Below are positions 40,847 to 49,225 of a DNA stretch of 64,000 bases, piece after piece. Under the pieces are notes generated by a model that was given only the letters and a program-made list of their open reading frames with translations, had not been told where the DNA came from and searched no databases. Both the position numbers and the translations under genes were made by a program. The stretch comes from Halobacteriovoraceae bacterium (GTDB lineage: Bacteria; Bdellovibrionota; Bacteriovoracia; Bacteriovoracales; Bacteriovoracaceae): positions 1 through 64,000 of the forward strand of contig PAVS01000008.1 of NCBI GenBank assembly GCA_002713145.1. The letters are read 5' to 3'. Every line of letters starts with the position of its first letter. Position 1 is the stretch's first letter.

Positions 40847-41684
40847 AAAGTTCTTAACCTCTACGATGGACATCGTACAGGATATTGCCTACGAAGCGGG
40901 TGAGATTTTACTTAGTTACCAAAAAGAAAGACATAATCTTAATGTTCACTCAAAAGGTGCCGAAGGCATTGCTTCAGAAGCAGATATCTCAAGTGAAGAA
41001 TATATCATCCAAGAACTTAGATCACGATTTCCAAAACATGATATTTTATCTGAAGAAAATGTAGAGGGAGTTGAACGTAAAGCTTTGTATAAGAAGGCGC
41101 AAAATGCTGACTTTTGCTGGGTGATCGATCCGCTGGATGGAACAAATAATTTTGTGAACGGGCTACCCATCTATGCTGTATCCATTGCATTAATGGCAAA
41201 AGGTGAAGTGGTGGTCGGTGTGGTTTATAATCCATTTTCCGGAGAATGTTTTTTTGGAGCTAAAGATCAAGGATCTTACCTTATAGACTTCAGGATCAAC
41301 CCTTTAAAAAAATATACTTTAAAAAATAACAAGAATACCAAGAGTATGGATGAGTGTATTTTTTCTCCTGCGCCGGTTTTTACAGAAGGGAGTAGGTTCG
41401 AAGTCCAACTCTCATCATTTAAAAAAAATATAACTGGAGCTAGGGCCGTAAGAAGATTGGGAAGTGCCGCTCTCGAACTCTGTTATGTGGCCAATAAAAA
41501 TTTTGATGGATACTGGGAACAATACTTAAAGCCTTGGGATGTAGCGGCTGCATTTTTAATCTTGCAAGAAGCTGGAGTCAAGGTAACCGACTTTGACGGT
41601 CGGAAGTTTAGCCCTTTTAAAAACTCGGTTATTGCCGCAGCTGATCCACTTCACAAGAAAATATTAGGCAAAATTTCGCATTAA
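40833..41684 (+). CDS. inositol monophosphatase family protein (SuhB-like)
   Basis: The 283-residue enzyme has the Mg2+/Li+-sensitive phosphatase motifs: EENVEG (Glu ligand), WVIDPLDGTNNFVNGLP (the DPxDGT metal motif) and YLKPWDVAAAFLILQEAG (WD ligand). Substrates in this family include inositol phosphates, 3'-phosphoadenosine phosphate and histidinol phosphate; SuhB also acts in transcription antitermination. Which applies here cannot be told. The ATG at 40833 overlaps yacG; ATG at 40866 is an alternative. Confidence 0.92.
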   Translation: MKLTKKFLTSTMDIVQDIAYEAGEILLSYQKERHNLNVHSKGAEGIASEADISSEEYIIQELRSRFPKHDILSEENVEGVERKALYKKAQNADFCWVIDPLDGTNNFVNGLPIYAVSIALMAKGEVVVGVVYNPFSGECFFGAKDQGSYLIDFRINPLKKYTLKNNKNTKSMDECIFSPAPVFTEGSRFEVQLSSFKKNITGARAVRRLGSAALELCYVANKNFDGYWEQYLKPWDVAAAFLILQEAGVKVTDFDGRKFSPFKNSVIAAADPLHKKILGKISH

Positions 41685-41768
41685 GAGGACGATTGCTTCT
41701 TTGTTTGCAAAAATGACGCTAAATATCTATAATTTAATAAGTTAAAATAAATCCATGGAGGGATTATT

Positions 41769-42713
41769 TTGGAATCTATAATTAATCTTTTTGATAAATA
41801 TCATGCCCAAATTATTGTGCTTTTATTGGGTATTACACTTATTGTAATCGGACTCATTGTCTGGATTTGGATAAGTAATCGACGTAAATATCACAATCTA
41901 AAACATCAAATCCCAGCTTATGTGGTTAAGAACTATTTAGATTCTATTATTCAAAACTCAAGTGCTTTGAAGTCTTCGCTTTTTAGAGGGGGAGGACTTG
42001 ATATAGATCCCTCTAATATTCCTTCGGTTATGCCCGTTGATCAAATGAGCTCCAGCAGTTCTGCTGCAGTTGATCTTACAGATATTGCAGGGGATGAAGC
42101 TCTCAAAGCAGAATTATCTCGTTTGCAATCTCAGCTTGCGACTAAAGAAAGTACGATCAAAGAATTAGAAAATAAAATTACTGATCTCTCTGGGCAAGTC
42201 TCACAGAAACAAGCTCGTATTGAAGAGCTGGAAGCCTTGTTGGCCAAGGCTAGCGAGGGTGGGGATGTTGATGAAGCCTTGAAAGCCGAACTCAGTGAGG
42301 TGAAAAAAGAGCGTGATGAATTAAAAGAAGAGTTAGAAGGGTATGGCATGATTCAAGATGATCTTGCTAACCTGAAACGATTAAAACAAGAAAATGCTCA
42401 GCTAAAAGCAGCCCTCGAGCAAAGTGGAGCAAGCGCTCCGGTTGAAGAGGAGCCAGTTGCTGAAGAGCCAGTGGCAGAAGAACCAGCTGTTGAAGAACCA
42501 GTGGCGGAAGAGCCAGTAGCTGAAGAACCTGCGGTTGAAGAGCCAGTGGCGGAAGAACCAGCAGTTGAAGAGCCTGTGGCGGAAGAACCGGCCACTGAAG
42601 AACCAGTTGAGGCTCAGGCCGAGGGTGAAGACCTAGAGGCCAGTGAAGATCAAAAGGGTGAAGATAAGTCACCAGAAGATCTGTTAAGCGAATTCGAAAA
42701 AATGTTAGGATGA
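41769..42713 (+). CDS. membrane-anchored coiled-coil protein with Glu/Pro/Val/Ala repeats
   Basis: The start is TTG at 41769, six bases after GGAGGG (41757-41762); no ATG fits. One membrane segment (about 13-36) is followed by a linker, a coiled coil (about 105-215, repeated LxxLxx with Lys/Glu) and an acidic repeat tail built on EEPVAEEPAVEEPVA (about 222-282). It ends in an acidic helix (PEDLLSEFEKML). The N-in topology suggests the coiled coil and tail are cytoplasmic, though this is not certain. The architecture recalls scaffold or stalk proteins at the envelope, but no family is recognised. A HEAT-like secreted protein gene follows 12 bases later. Confidence 0.72.
   Translation: MESIINLFDKYHAQIIVLLLGITLIVIGLIVWIWISNRRKYHNLKHQIPAYVVKNYLDSIIQNSSALKSSLFRGGGLDIDPSNIPSVMPVDQMSSSSSAAVDLTDIAGDEALKAELSRLQSQLATKESTIKELENKITDLSGQVSQKQARIEELEALLAKASEGGDVDEALKAELSEVKKERDELKEELEGYGMIQDDLANLKRLKQENAQLKAALEQSGASAPVEEEPVAEEPVAEEPAVEEPVAEEPVAEEPAVEEPVAEEPAVEEPVAEEPATEEPVEAQAEGEDLEASEDQKGEDKSPEDLLSEFEKMLG
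42439..42612 (+). repeat. in-frame tandem repeats encoding EEPVA/EEPAV units
   Basis: About a dozen 15-base units (variants of GAAGAGCCAGTGGCG) run in frame through the C-terminal part of the coiled-coil protein. Each encodes Glu-Glu-Pro plus two of Val/Ala/Thr. Units differ mostly at synonymous sites. Copy number may vary among strains. Confidence 0.85.
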
Positions 42714-42725
42714 TATAGGAGATTT

Positions 42726-43577
42726 ATGAAAATCATGTTCTTTATGATGCTAAGTGCGTCAGTGTGTTTAGGTGCAAACAACTCAAACTGGAAACCAAAA
42801 TACGAAAAAAACAAGCTTAAGGAATTAAAGACAAAAATCAAATCGACTCCCACATCCCAAAAAACATTAAGCCCAAAAACTGAAAGCAAAGTCTCCTACA
42901 CTCCGAAGACACCCCTTGAAGCCATGTATTTAAAATCTTCAAACTCAAAAACGTATATTTCGAAATTAAAAGCAGAGACAATGAAGCTTAAGCAAGATGC
43001 AGTTCCTTCGCTTATTAATGTGATGAAAATATCTGCTTTCCCTGATGAGAACAAATGGGTGGCCACCTTTATGTTAGGTAAAATTATGGGAAAGAAATCT
43101 GCAGATTTTATTTCAAAGTTTTCTGCTCATCCTTCTTGGATGATGAGACTTGCTAGTTTAAAAGTCCTTCTGCATTTAGAACAAAAACAATATGTGGGTA
43201 TCTACGCTAGACTCTTAGAAGATAAATCACTTATTGTAAGACACCAAGCCTTGCAAAATATTAAAGAGATGAATCTGAAGTCACTCGCTCCTTATGTATG
43301 GAAAATGCTCTATAATAAAGAGAACTATGTGGGGCAGAAAGGAAGCCGAAAAAGATCAAATATTATTAAAGATGCCATCAAAGTTGTGGGAGAGTTAGAA
43401 CTCAAAGAAGCGGTGACTCCTATGCTCACCATGATCAACAGAACAAAGTATCAAGATGTCCATGCGGAGCTAGATTATTCTTTATCTAAGATTATGAAGA
43501 AGGATTCTCCCGAAGGTCCTATGACGATTAAAAGAAATTATTGGAAAAGAGTTGGTCTGGCCCAAACAAAGATCTAA
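42726..43577 (+). CDS. secreted HEAT-repeat-like protein
   Basis: The 283-residue protein has a signal peptide (MKIMFFMMLSASVCLGA) and a basic linker of about 60 residues rich in Lys/Ser/Thr/Pro. Helical repeats follow, resembling HEAT/PBS-lyase repeats: WMMRLASLKVLLHLEQK, IVRHQALQNIKEMNLK, NIIKDAIKVVGELELKEAVTPML. Such domains mediate protein-protein contacts. AGGAG precedes the ATG and the gap to the coiled-coil gene is 12 bases, so an operon and shared function at the envelope are likely. Confidence 0.68.
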   Translation: MKIMFFMMLSASVCLGANNSNWKPKYEKNKLKELKTKIKSTPTSQKTLSPKTESKVSYTPKTPLEAMYLKSSNSKTYISKLKAETMKLKQDAVPSLINVMKISAFPDENKWVATFMLGKIMGKKSADFISKFSAHPSWMMRLASLKVLLHLEQKQYVGIYARLLEDKSLIVRHQALQNIKEMNLKSLAPYVWKMLYNKENYVGQKGSRKRSNIIKDAIKVVGELELKEAVTPMLTMINRTKYQDVHAELDYSLSKIMKKDSPEGPMTIKRNYWKRVGLAQTKI

Positions 43578-44102
43578 TTAGAAATTCTCTAAGGCTTCTT
43601 TTTCTTTTGCTTTATCGATAGCTCTGATTTTATTATCGTTTTCTATTCTGACACCTATACGATAGAGAATCGTTTTTTCAGTGATGCCATCAGTTGGGAT
43701 TTCCTTCCAACCCTGGAGAAAATCACGTTCGACTCGTTGGCGTTTGTAGACTGTGACTTTTGTGACTTTACGACCGTAGCTAAAACCCTCGGCAACATTC
43801 ACTAAAATTTGATATTCGGCAGCTTTAACTTTATCACTTCCACCAAAAGAATCAGTGAAGTTTACTTGAAGGGTGTTATCCATCCATCTTGTTTTTACTT
43901 TCCCCGTTTCTTGATTGGCAAAAGCAATATCATAACGACCCTTGGCCATTTCTTGAATGACAGCGGCCCATGTTTGATTGAAATCCGCTTGGTAAATTTG
44001 CGCGGGAATCTCTAGTTCTTCAGTAATTTGTCTGTATTTTTCATAAGAGGCACAACTATAAAGTCCTAATATCAAACTATAAATGAGAATTATTTTTTGC
44101 AT
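43578..44102 (-). CDS. lipoprotein, hypothetical
   Basis: The 174-residue protein has a signal sequence ending in LYSC (lipobox, Cys about 17). The mature part YQADFNQTWAAVIQEMAKGRYDIAFANQETGKVKTRW resembles the small alpha/beta domain of BamC-like and other envelope lipoproteins that pair a strand ending in GxVxT with an N-terminal helix. A BamC-like role is only a possibility. The start overlaps the end of lnt by 26 bases on the same strand, implying cotranscription with the enzyme that would finish its acylation. Confidence 0.65.
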   Translation of the reverse strand: MQKIILIYSLILGLYSCASYEKYRQITEELEIPAQIYQADFNQTWAAVIQEMAKGRYDIAFANQETGKVKTRWMDNTLQVNFTDSFGGSDKVKAAEYQILVNVAEGFSYGRKVTKVTVYKRQRVERDFLQGWKEIPTDGITEKTILYRIGVRIENDNKIRAIDKAKEKEALENF

Positions 44103-45714
44103 ACTTAAATTTTATCAACAATAGGTGAAAAATAAAACAGAGGGCGAAAAGAGGCAATATCATCATATAACCATATTTTTGGTACATGGTAGGGGCAGGT
44201 GCTGGTCCGATCATAAGTTCAAGATCTAGATTTCCTTTCTTATAATAGTTTAGCCTTTGCTTTTCTATACCATCGCTCCCAATATAACTAGATATCCCAG
44301 TATTGGTTGATCTAATGATGGGGAGGTTGAACTCTATCGCTCGCCATTTCGCTAAGAAAAGATGTTGTTCTGGCTCAACTGTATTTCCGTACCAAGAATC
44401 ATTGGAGAGATTGATGAGAACCTGGGGATGCTTATCAGTTTCATTGAGATACTTTCTAATAAATTCAGGCTTAATGAGTTCATAGCATATTGTAGTGATA
44501 AAATTGATTCCTGAAGCTGTTGTGAAAGTAGGAAAGCTGCTTCCTTCTGCAAAAAAAGCCAATTCTGGTACCTGCTTGCTTATCCACTTGTTAAGTGGGC
44601 CAAAGGGTAATGTTTCTCCAAAAGGAATCAGTATATGCTTGTGAAATGTTTTCTTGAGCTGACCATTTGCGCTTATATGAAAAGCAGCATTATACTCTGT
44701 CTGATAAAATGAGTTATCGGTGTCGTCTTTGAGATGGTCATAACCTCCAATTAATAATTCTGAGTCCATAAGCGTCGCTATTTCAAGAAATAGGGGAGGA
44801 AGTACTGTTTGGCCCAAATCTTTTTTGTCGGTGGTTATAGGATAGGGATAGGCGGTTTCCGGCCAAATGATGAGATCAATCTTTTTTTGTTCTTTGCTTG
44901 GAAGAAGGCTTAATTCTTTGTAGCTACTTAGAACTTGATCAACAGAAGCATAATTTCCAGTCTCTGAATCAACCTTTAAAAAATTACTTATATTAGCCTG
45001 AACAACTCTCACCTTAAAAGGTGTGAGCTTGTTATCACTAGCTTCTTGAGCTGAAGTAACAGGACGGGAAGCCAGTTGAATGTTAAGTCCAATCAATATA
45101 AAGACCACACTAAAATTGAAATAGGAAATTCTTCTCACTTTGAAGTAACGGATGATTTCTATCGCTACAATATAGCTTAAAAAAGAAAAGAGGGGGAGAC
45201 CGAAATAGGGGGCTAGACCCAGATAATCCGAGAATACAATCCAAGGTTGTCCCAACATAATGGGAAATTGCTGAGGGATAAAATACTCTAGAGTTGTGAG
45301 AGTGGCGGCTAAAAGAATACTAAAAAGACCGTCTCTAAAATAAAGATTAAACCATCGACGTTTGTATTTTTTTATCAGGGCCAACCCCAAGATAAGGAAC
45401 CAGTACTGGGGGCAGAAGATCAGTGCATAGCAAAGATTAAATAATCCTGCCACGACAAAGGGAAGGTTTCCAAATTCTTGGAGAGTGTTCGTGATCCAAT
45501 AAAAACTCACGATAGTGATGACGAGATTAAAAGTGAGGAGATATTTTATTGCGCTCCAAGGGCTAGGCGCTTTTATAATAAAATAAATAAGTAAGCTCGT
45601 ACCTAGAATAGGTGTGAAAGGTAGCAAAACTCCAAGGAGGTTGGGATGTCCCAAGGAATAGATAAGTCCTGCTATCAGCATGAGTGCATAAGGTTGATAC
45701 TTTTTCATAGGCAC
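44077..45714 (-). CDS. lnt: apolipoprotein N-acyltransferase Lnt
   Basis: Lnt adds the third acyl chain to outer-membrane lipoproteins in the inner membrane. The N-terminal half has about seven membrane segments. The nitrilase-type domain carries the triad: Glu in IWPETAYPYP, Lys in the KHILIPFGETLPFG region and Cys in TTICYELIKPEF. A final membrane segment follows near 515-535. Length 545 is close to E. coli Lnt (512). Its presence agrees with the many lipoproteins in this window. Confidence 0.94.
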   Translation of the reverse strand: MPMKKYQPYALMLIAGLIYSLGHPNLLGVLLPFTPILGTSLLIYFIIKAPSPWSAIKYLLTFNLVITIVSFYWITNTLQEFGNLPFVVAGLFNLCYALIFCPQYWFLILGLALIKKYKRRWFNLYFRDGLFSILLAATLTTLEYFIPQQFPIMLGQPWIVFSDYLGLAPYFGLPLFSFLSYIVAIEIIRYFKVRRISYFNFSVVFILIGLNIQLASRPVTSAQEASDNKLTPFKVRVVQANISNFLKVDSETGNYASVDQVLSSYKELSLLPSKEQKKIDLIIWPETAYPYPITTDKKDLGQTVLPPLFLEIATLMDSELLIGGYDHLKDDTDNSFYQTEYNAAFHISANGQLKKTFHKHILIPFGETLPFGPLNKWISKQVPELAFFAEGSSFPTFTTASGINFITTICYELIKPEFIRKYLNETDKHPQVLINLSNDSWYGNTVEPEQHLFLAKWRAIEFNLPIIRSTNTGISSYIGSDGIEKQRLNYYKKGNLDLELMIGPAPAPTMYQKYGYMMILPLFALCFIFHLLLIKFKYAKNNSHL

Positions 45715-45751
45715 TATCTTATGCGAAACAATTTAAAATTTCATGTTTTAA

Positions 45752-46852
45752 TTAGTTATTTTTCTTAGCAACAGTTCTTTTCAATCCAAAAAGCTTAGTG
45801 TTTACATGTTCAGCGACTTCTATAGCGCGAAGTGCATCAAGTTTTCCACCGCCAAGCACTTTTCCTTTAAGTTTGCTCACTTTAAGAGAAGAGCTTAGAA
45901 TAATATTTTTAACCTGTTGAAAATTAAGTTTAGGGAATTTCGATTTAATGAGAGCTGCCACTCCTGTTACGAAAGCTGTTGCTTGTGAGGTCCCTGTCAT
46001 TAAACCGGCACCGCTTCCAGGAATCGCCGACTTGATTCTGTAACCTGGAGCTGCAATATCTACAGATTTTCTCCCCCAGTTCGATGAAGAGATCACTTGA
46101 TTATATTCATCATGAGCGCCAACAGTCACGATATTAGAAAGCCCATAACTTGCTGGGTAGTAGGCATTTTTCTTGAGATCAATATTAGATTTTTCATTAC
46201 CTGCAGCAGCGATAACGAGAATGCCTTTTTCTTCAGCTTGCTTGAGAATACTTAGTTCTGCCGCTGAAGCCTCAGGTCCACCGCCCGAATAATTGATGAT
46301 GTCCACATTATTATCAACTGCATATTTAAGAGCCTGGATAGTCGATTCTAGATTCTTCTGTCCAGATGCTTGAGGATTATAATATTTGAGTGAAAGTAAT
46401 TTAACCTCAGGGAATATACTTTTTATAATTCCAGAAACATGTGTTCCGTGTCCATGTGAATCAGTAGGTGTGGGGGAAGCGGATTTTCCTGAGAAGTCCA
46501 TACCGTAGTTTGAGTTTCCAGCTTTCCCATTTATAACAAAAATATTGTCTTTAAGAAAAGGGTGATTATGTTGAATTCCTGTATCGATAACCGCTACCAC
46601 AATATCTTTATTCTTTTTAAACTTCTTCCAAGTTGGCTCTAAATTTATAGAGCTTGTTTTATAGTTCGGATCAATACCCCAACTTACAAATTTACCTTTG
46701 AGTTGAGACTCACTATATAAACCGTGATCTGCTTTTTTGGTCTCTTGCTTCTCTGAACTTTTAGGTGACTTGGTTTTTACCTCAGCATAGCCCAATGATG
46801 TTAATGAGCTAATGGTAAGTAAGCTAATAAAGAGAGAGTTTTTAGTTAACAT
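45752..46852 (-). CDS. secreted subtilisin-like serine protease (S8)
   Basis: The 366-residue protein has a signal peptide (MLTKNSLFISLLTISSLTSLGYA) and the complete triad: Asp in VAVIDTGIQHNHP, His in DSHGHGTHVSGI and Ser in LMTGTSQATAFVTGVAALI. The oxyanion Asn lies in IAAAGNEKSN. The stretch between signal and catalytic domain is short (about 40 residues), so a full I9 propeptide seems absent. The C-terminus is short and basic. It is probably an extracellular or periplasmic degradative protease, suited to a predatory life style if the taxon guess is right. Confidence 0.93.
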   Translation of the reverse strand: MLTKNSLFISLLTISSLTSLGYAEVKTKSPKSSEKQETKKADHGLYSESQLKGKFVSWGIDPNYKTSSINLEPTWKKFKKNKDIVVAVIDTGIQHNHPFLKDNIFVINGKAGNSNYGMDFSGKSASPTPTDSHGHGTHVSGIIKSIFPEVKLLSLKYYNPQASGQKNLESTIQALKYAVDNNVDIINYSGGGPEASAAELSILKQAEEKGILVIAAAGNEKSNIDLKKNAYYPASYGLSNIVTVGAHDEYNQVISSSNWGRKSVDIAAPGYRIKSAIPGSGAGLMTGTSQATAFVTGVAALIKSKFPKLNFQQVKNIILSSSLKVSKLKGKVLGGGKLDALRAIEVAEHVNTKLFGLKRTVAKKNN

Positions 46853-47063
46853 AGTTATAATCCCTTAGATTCCTATTTCTACCTATCTTATAAAGCAAGG
46901 TTGCGGCCAGTTTTACTTAAGTGAATTTAAGAGTTTAGCGAGCTTTTGATACCTGGAACTGTTTAAACTTTAAATTCTGTCTAATTTTTATACACTGCCG
47001 AGTGTTTTCTAAATGCTGTTATATTCAATACTTAACAGCGATTTTGTTTAGTTATTAGACTCT

Positions 47064-47372
47064 TTATTTTTGAATAGAGCCCTTTACTGTTCTTCCACTA
47101 TTATAAGTAAATTTATAATCAGCTTTTTCAACTCTTGCTCTTGTACTTTTCTGGTCTCTGAAAATGCTTCTTGTTCGAAGAGTCGTTATTTCTCCAACAG
47201 ATTCAACTGTGAGACGTATACAGTCGCCAATCGATATATTTCTTTCAACTTCAGTTCCTGCCGTTCTATATTTTGAAAAACTAGAAGGACCAACCTTCTT
47301 CGTTATAGTACATGTACCTGCCATGGACATAGTTGCAAACGTGAGTGAAAAAACTACTAATAAAGATTTCAT
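47064..47372 (-). CDS. small secreted hypothetical protein
   Basis: The protein has 102 residues from the ATG at 47372 (MKSLLVVFSLTFATMSMAGTC), with GGAGA upstream on the minus strand. A signal peptide of about 18 residues and two Cys (GTCTITKK, GDCIRLTV) suggest one disulphide in a basic, beta-rich mature protein of about 84 residues. No family is recognised. It is divergent from the NlpC/P60-like gene across a region with operator-like repeats. Confidence 0.6.
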   Translation of the reverse strand: MKSLLVVFSLTFATMSMAGTCTITKKVGPSSFSKYRTAGTEVERNISIGDCIRLTVESVGEITTLRTRSIFRDQKSTRARVEKADYKFTYNSGRTVKGSIQK

Positions 47373-47485
47373 TAAATTCTCCAAATTGATGGTTGTTACA
47401 GCTATTTTAAGGGGATCTACTGCCAGAATGTAGCGCTTGAATAATGTTTACAGGGGGGTGTTTAAAGTTTAGTCACCACTTTTTT

Positions 47486-47507
47486 TACAATTTGTAAGAA
47501 TTACAAA
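47486..47507. promoter_or_regulatory. candidate operator, overlapping TTACAA/TTTGTAA repeats
   Basis: TTACAA (47486-47491), TTTGTAA (47491-47497) and TTACAAA (47501-47507) form two overlapping inverted repeats. One is TTACAATTTGTAA and the other TTTGTAA-GAA-TTACAAA, a perfect 17-base palindrome. They lie 63 bases ahead of the NlpC/P60-like gene in a divergent intergenic region. A transcription-factor site is inferred. Confidence 0.4.
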
Positions 47508-47569
47508 AATAAAAAAAAGAATAAAAGCTTTTTAACTCCTCACAGTAAACTTTTGAAAAGGATAAAAAT

Positions 47570-48604
47570 ATGATGAAGAAAATAATCTTAGTGTTGTTTG
47601 TGTTTAGTTTAAACTCTGTCTTGGCAGCGGATATTAAGTCCATACTCGCTGATTTCGGTGTGAAGGCAAAAATTAATAAATACTATTCCCTGCAACAGAA
47701 AAAGCTTAGTGATATTGAAGATAAATATTTCCTTCAAGTTGAATTAGGATATTTAACACCACTTCAGTTTAAAAAGATTAAAAGTCATTTTGGGAACTTT
47801 TCAAAGGTTCCTTATAGCTCAAAACGAAAATACTACCTTGTTGATTTTCTTCATCCAGCTATGCAAGCCACTGTAAATCAGATTTTTAAGCCTGAGCGCA
47901 ATATCGCACCTCAAGATATGCCAGCAGATGAGAGTTATTATCTGGCGGAAATTGCAGCTTCAGGTATTTCGTCCTATGCCAATTGCTGGAACACGACTTT
48001 TGAATTAGTACGATTACTCAAAAATAAAAACGATAATCAATTCCAAATTTATTGGCCTGGACGTTTTACTGCTACCAGTCTTATTGAAGATAAAAAATTA
48101 AGCTACCAAGTTCGTTCAAGTCAATTGGAGTATGGGGATGTTCTCGCCATCATGCTTGAGAGTGGAGCAGGTATGAGATCTTTGCAACACACATCTCTTA
48201 TCATTTCTGATGATCTTGTTTTTGAAAAAACCGATAGCTCAGAAAATGACGCCTATAGAATTGCGTACAGATCAGATGTCTTAAAAAAATACAAAAAACT
48301 GCTTCCTAGGGCAACGGTTATGTATCGCAGGTTTTATAACGAAACAAAACTACCTTTAGCGGATAATGGTTTTTACTCAGAGTTGAATGAGCAAGAAAAA
48401 CTAACATTAAAAACGTTCTTTCCCAATATTCAAGTTGAGAATATAAACGTGGGTTGTGATGAGAAATTAGGGGGAGCATGTCTGCCTGAATATACAGAAG
48501 TTTTTAACACAACAGTGAAAATTTATAAGAAAACAGGGCGTGGGATATTGTGGGGCCCTCAAAAATTGCTAAAAAGATTTGAAGCTTTAAAGATTAAGAA
48601 ATAA
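47570..48604 (+). CDS. secreted NlpC/P60-like cysteine hydrolase
   Basis: The 344-residue protein has a signal peptide (MMKKIILVLFVFSLNSVLA). A papain-like core has Cys 139 in SSYANCWNTTFEL, a strand LEYGDVLAI (about 184) as in NlpC/P60 GDLV/GDVL motifs, and His 207 in SLQHTSLIISDDLVFEK. The Cys-GD-His order matches peptidoglycan endopeptidases and amidases of this clan. The first 120 and last 80 residues are not recognised. An AAAGGAT ribosome-binding site is present. It could cut cell walls, its own or those of prey; the substrate is not shown. Confidence 0.65.
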   Translation: MMKKIILVLFVFSLNSVLAADIKSILADFGVKAKINKYYSLQQKKLSDIEDKYFLQVELGYLTPLQFKKIKSHFGNFSKVPYSSKRKYYLVDFLHPAMQATVNQIFKPERNIAPQDMPADESYYLAEIAASGISSYANCWNTTFELVRLLKNKNDNQFQIYWPGRFTATSLIEDKKLSYQVRSSQLEYGDVLAIMLESGAGMRSLQHTSLIISDDLVFEKTDSSENDAYRIAYRSDVLKKYKKLLPRATVMYRRFYNETKLPLADNGFYSELNEQEKLTLKTFFPNIQVENINVGCDEKLGGACLPEYTEVFNTTVKIYKKTGRGILWGPQKLLKRFEALKIKK

Positions 48605-48606
48605 AA

Positions 48607-48634
48607 AAAGCCCACATTAGAAGTGGGCTTTATA
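48607..48634. terminator. bidirectional rho-independent terminator
   Basis: AAAGCCCAC (48607-48615) pairs with GTGGGCTTT (48623-48631) around a seven-base loop, with A runs before and T-rich sequence after. It serves the converging NlpC/P60-like and DksA-like genes. Confidence 0.85.
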
Positions 48635-48656
48635 ATCAAAATATTTGATAAGCTTA

Positions 48657-49031
48657 TTAAGCTCTTCTGTGAAATCTTTGATTGGTTTCTCTTTCTCTTT
48701 CTTCGGCAACTTCAATACAGAACTCTGCCCATGGTTGAGTCTCTAATCGCTTTTCTTCGATTTCTTCACCAGACTCAATACAGTAACCATATGTGCCTTC
48801 TTCAATTCTCGCGAGGGCGGCATCGATTCTTCTCAATTTCACCATTTCTTTTTCGCGAATACTAAAAGTCACTTGTTGGTTAATAGTGTTGTTGGCGAGA
48901 TCTGCCTCATCTGCCAGGTCATCTGATTTAACTTGAAGATCATCAAAATTATTCATAATACCACTATTGATGATTTGTCCTCTAGCAGTAAGTAACTTTT
49001 GTCTAAAATGTTGTATTCTCTTCTCATCCAT
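48657..49031 (-). CDS. DksA/TraR-family RNA polymerase-binding protein, zinc finger degenerate
   Basis: The 124-residue protein has a coiled coil whose tip holds DDLADEADLAN, the DxxDxA motif that reaches the polymerase active site. The C-terminal globular part has YGYCIESGEEI and FCIEVAEE where DksA has CxxC and CxxC, so each pair keeps one Cys (Cys-x-x-Ser and Cys-x-x-Val). Zinc binding is doubtful, as in the Cys-poor DksA2 type of Pseudomonas. It should modulate transcription initiation, possibly with ppGpp. GAGGAC lies upstream of the ATG on the minus strand. Confidence 0.88.
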   Translation of the reverse strand: MDEKRIQHFRQKLLTARGQIINSGIMNNFDDLQVKSDDLADEADLANNTINQQVTFSIREKEMVKLRRIDAALARIEEGTYGYCIESGEEIEEKRLETQPWAEFCIEVAEERERETNQRFHRRA

Positions 49032-49178
49032 CTAGATGTCCTCCTTGAATCGAGCTGGGGCATATAATATACCCCATAATTGTACATGCGATTCGGATCC
49101 AAGCAATAATACTTTAAAGATATTAGAAAACTGTAAGGAATTGTTAAAATTTTCCTAGTTATAACCTAGTCCTATGGT

Positions 49179-49208
49179 TTGACATAGTTTAAGAGAACTT
49201 AATAAAAT
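49179..49208 (+). promoter_or_regulatory. candidate sigma-70 promoter of trypsin-fold lipoprotein gene
   Basis: A perfect TTGACA at 49179-49184 and TAAAAT at 49203-49208 are 18 bases apart. The start codon at 49226 follows with AAGGAAG between, so the leader would be only about 12 bases. Confidence 0.45.
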
Positions 49209-49225
49209 GACCTATTAAGGAAGAA

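Noticed and set aside
42367..42672. Two minus-strand low-complexity frames (Leu/Pro and Gly/Ser/Thr repeats)
   Set aside because: Both are shadows of the EEPVA repeat on the plus strand, with no start signals or independent composition.
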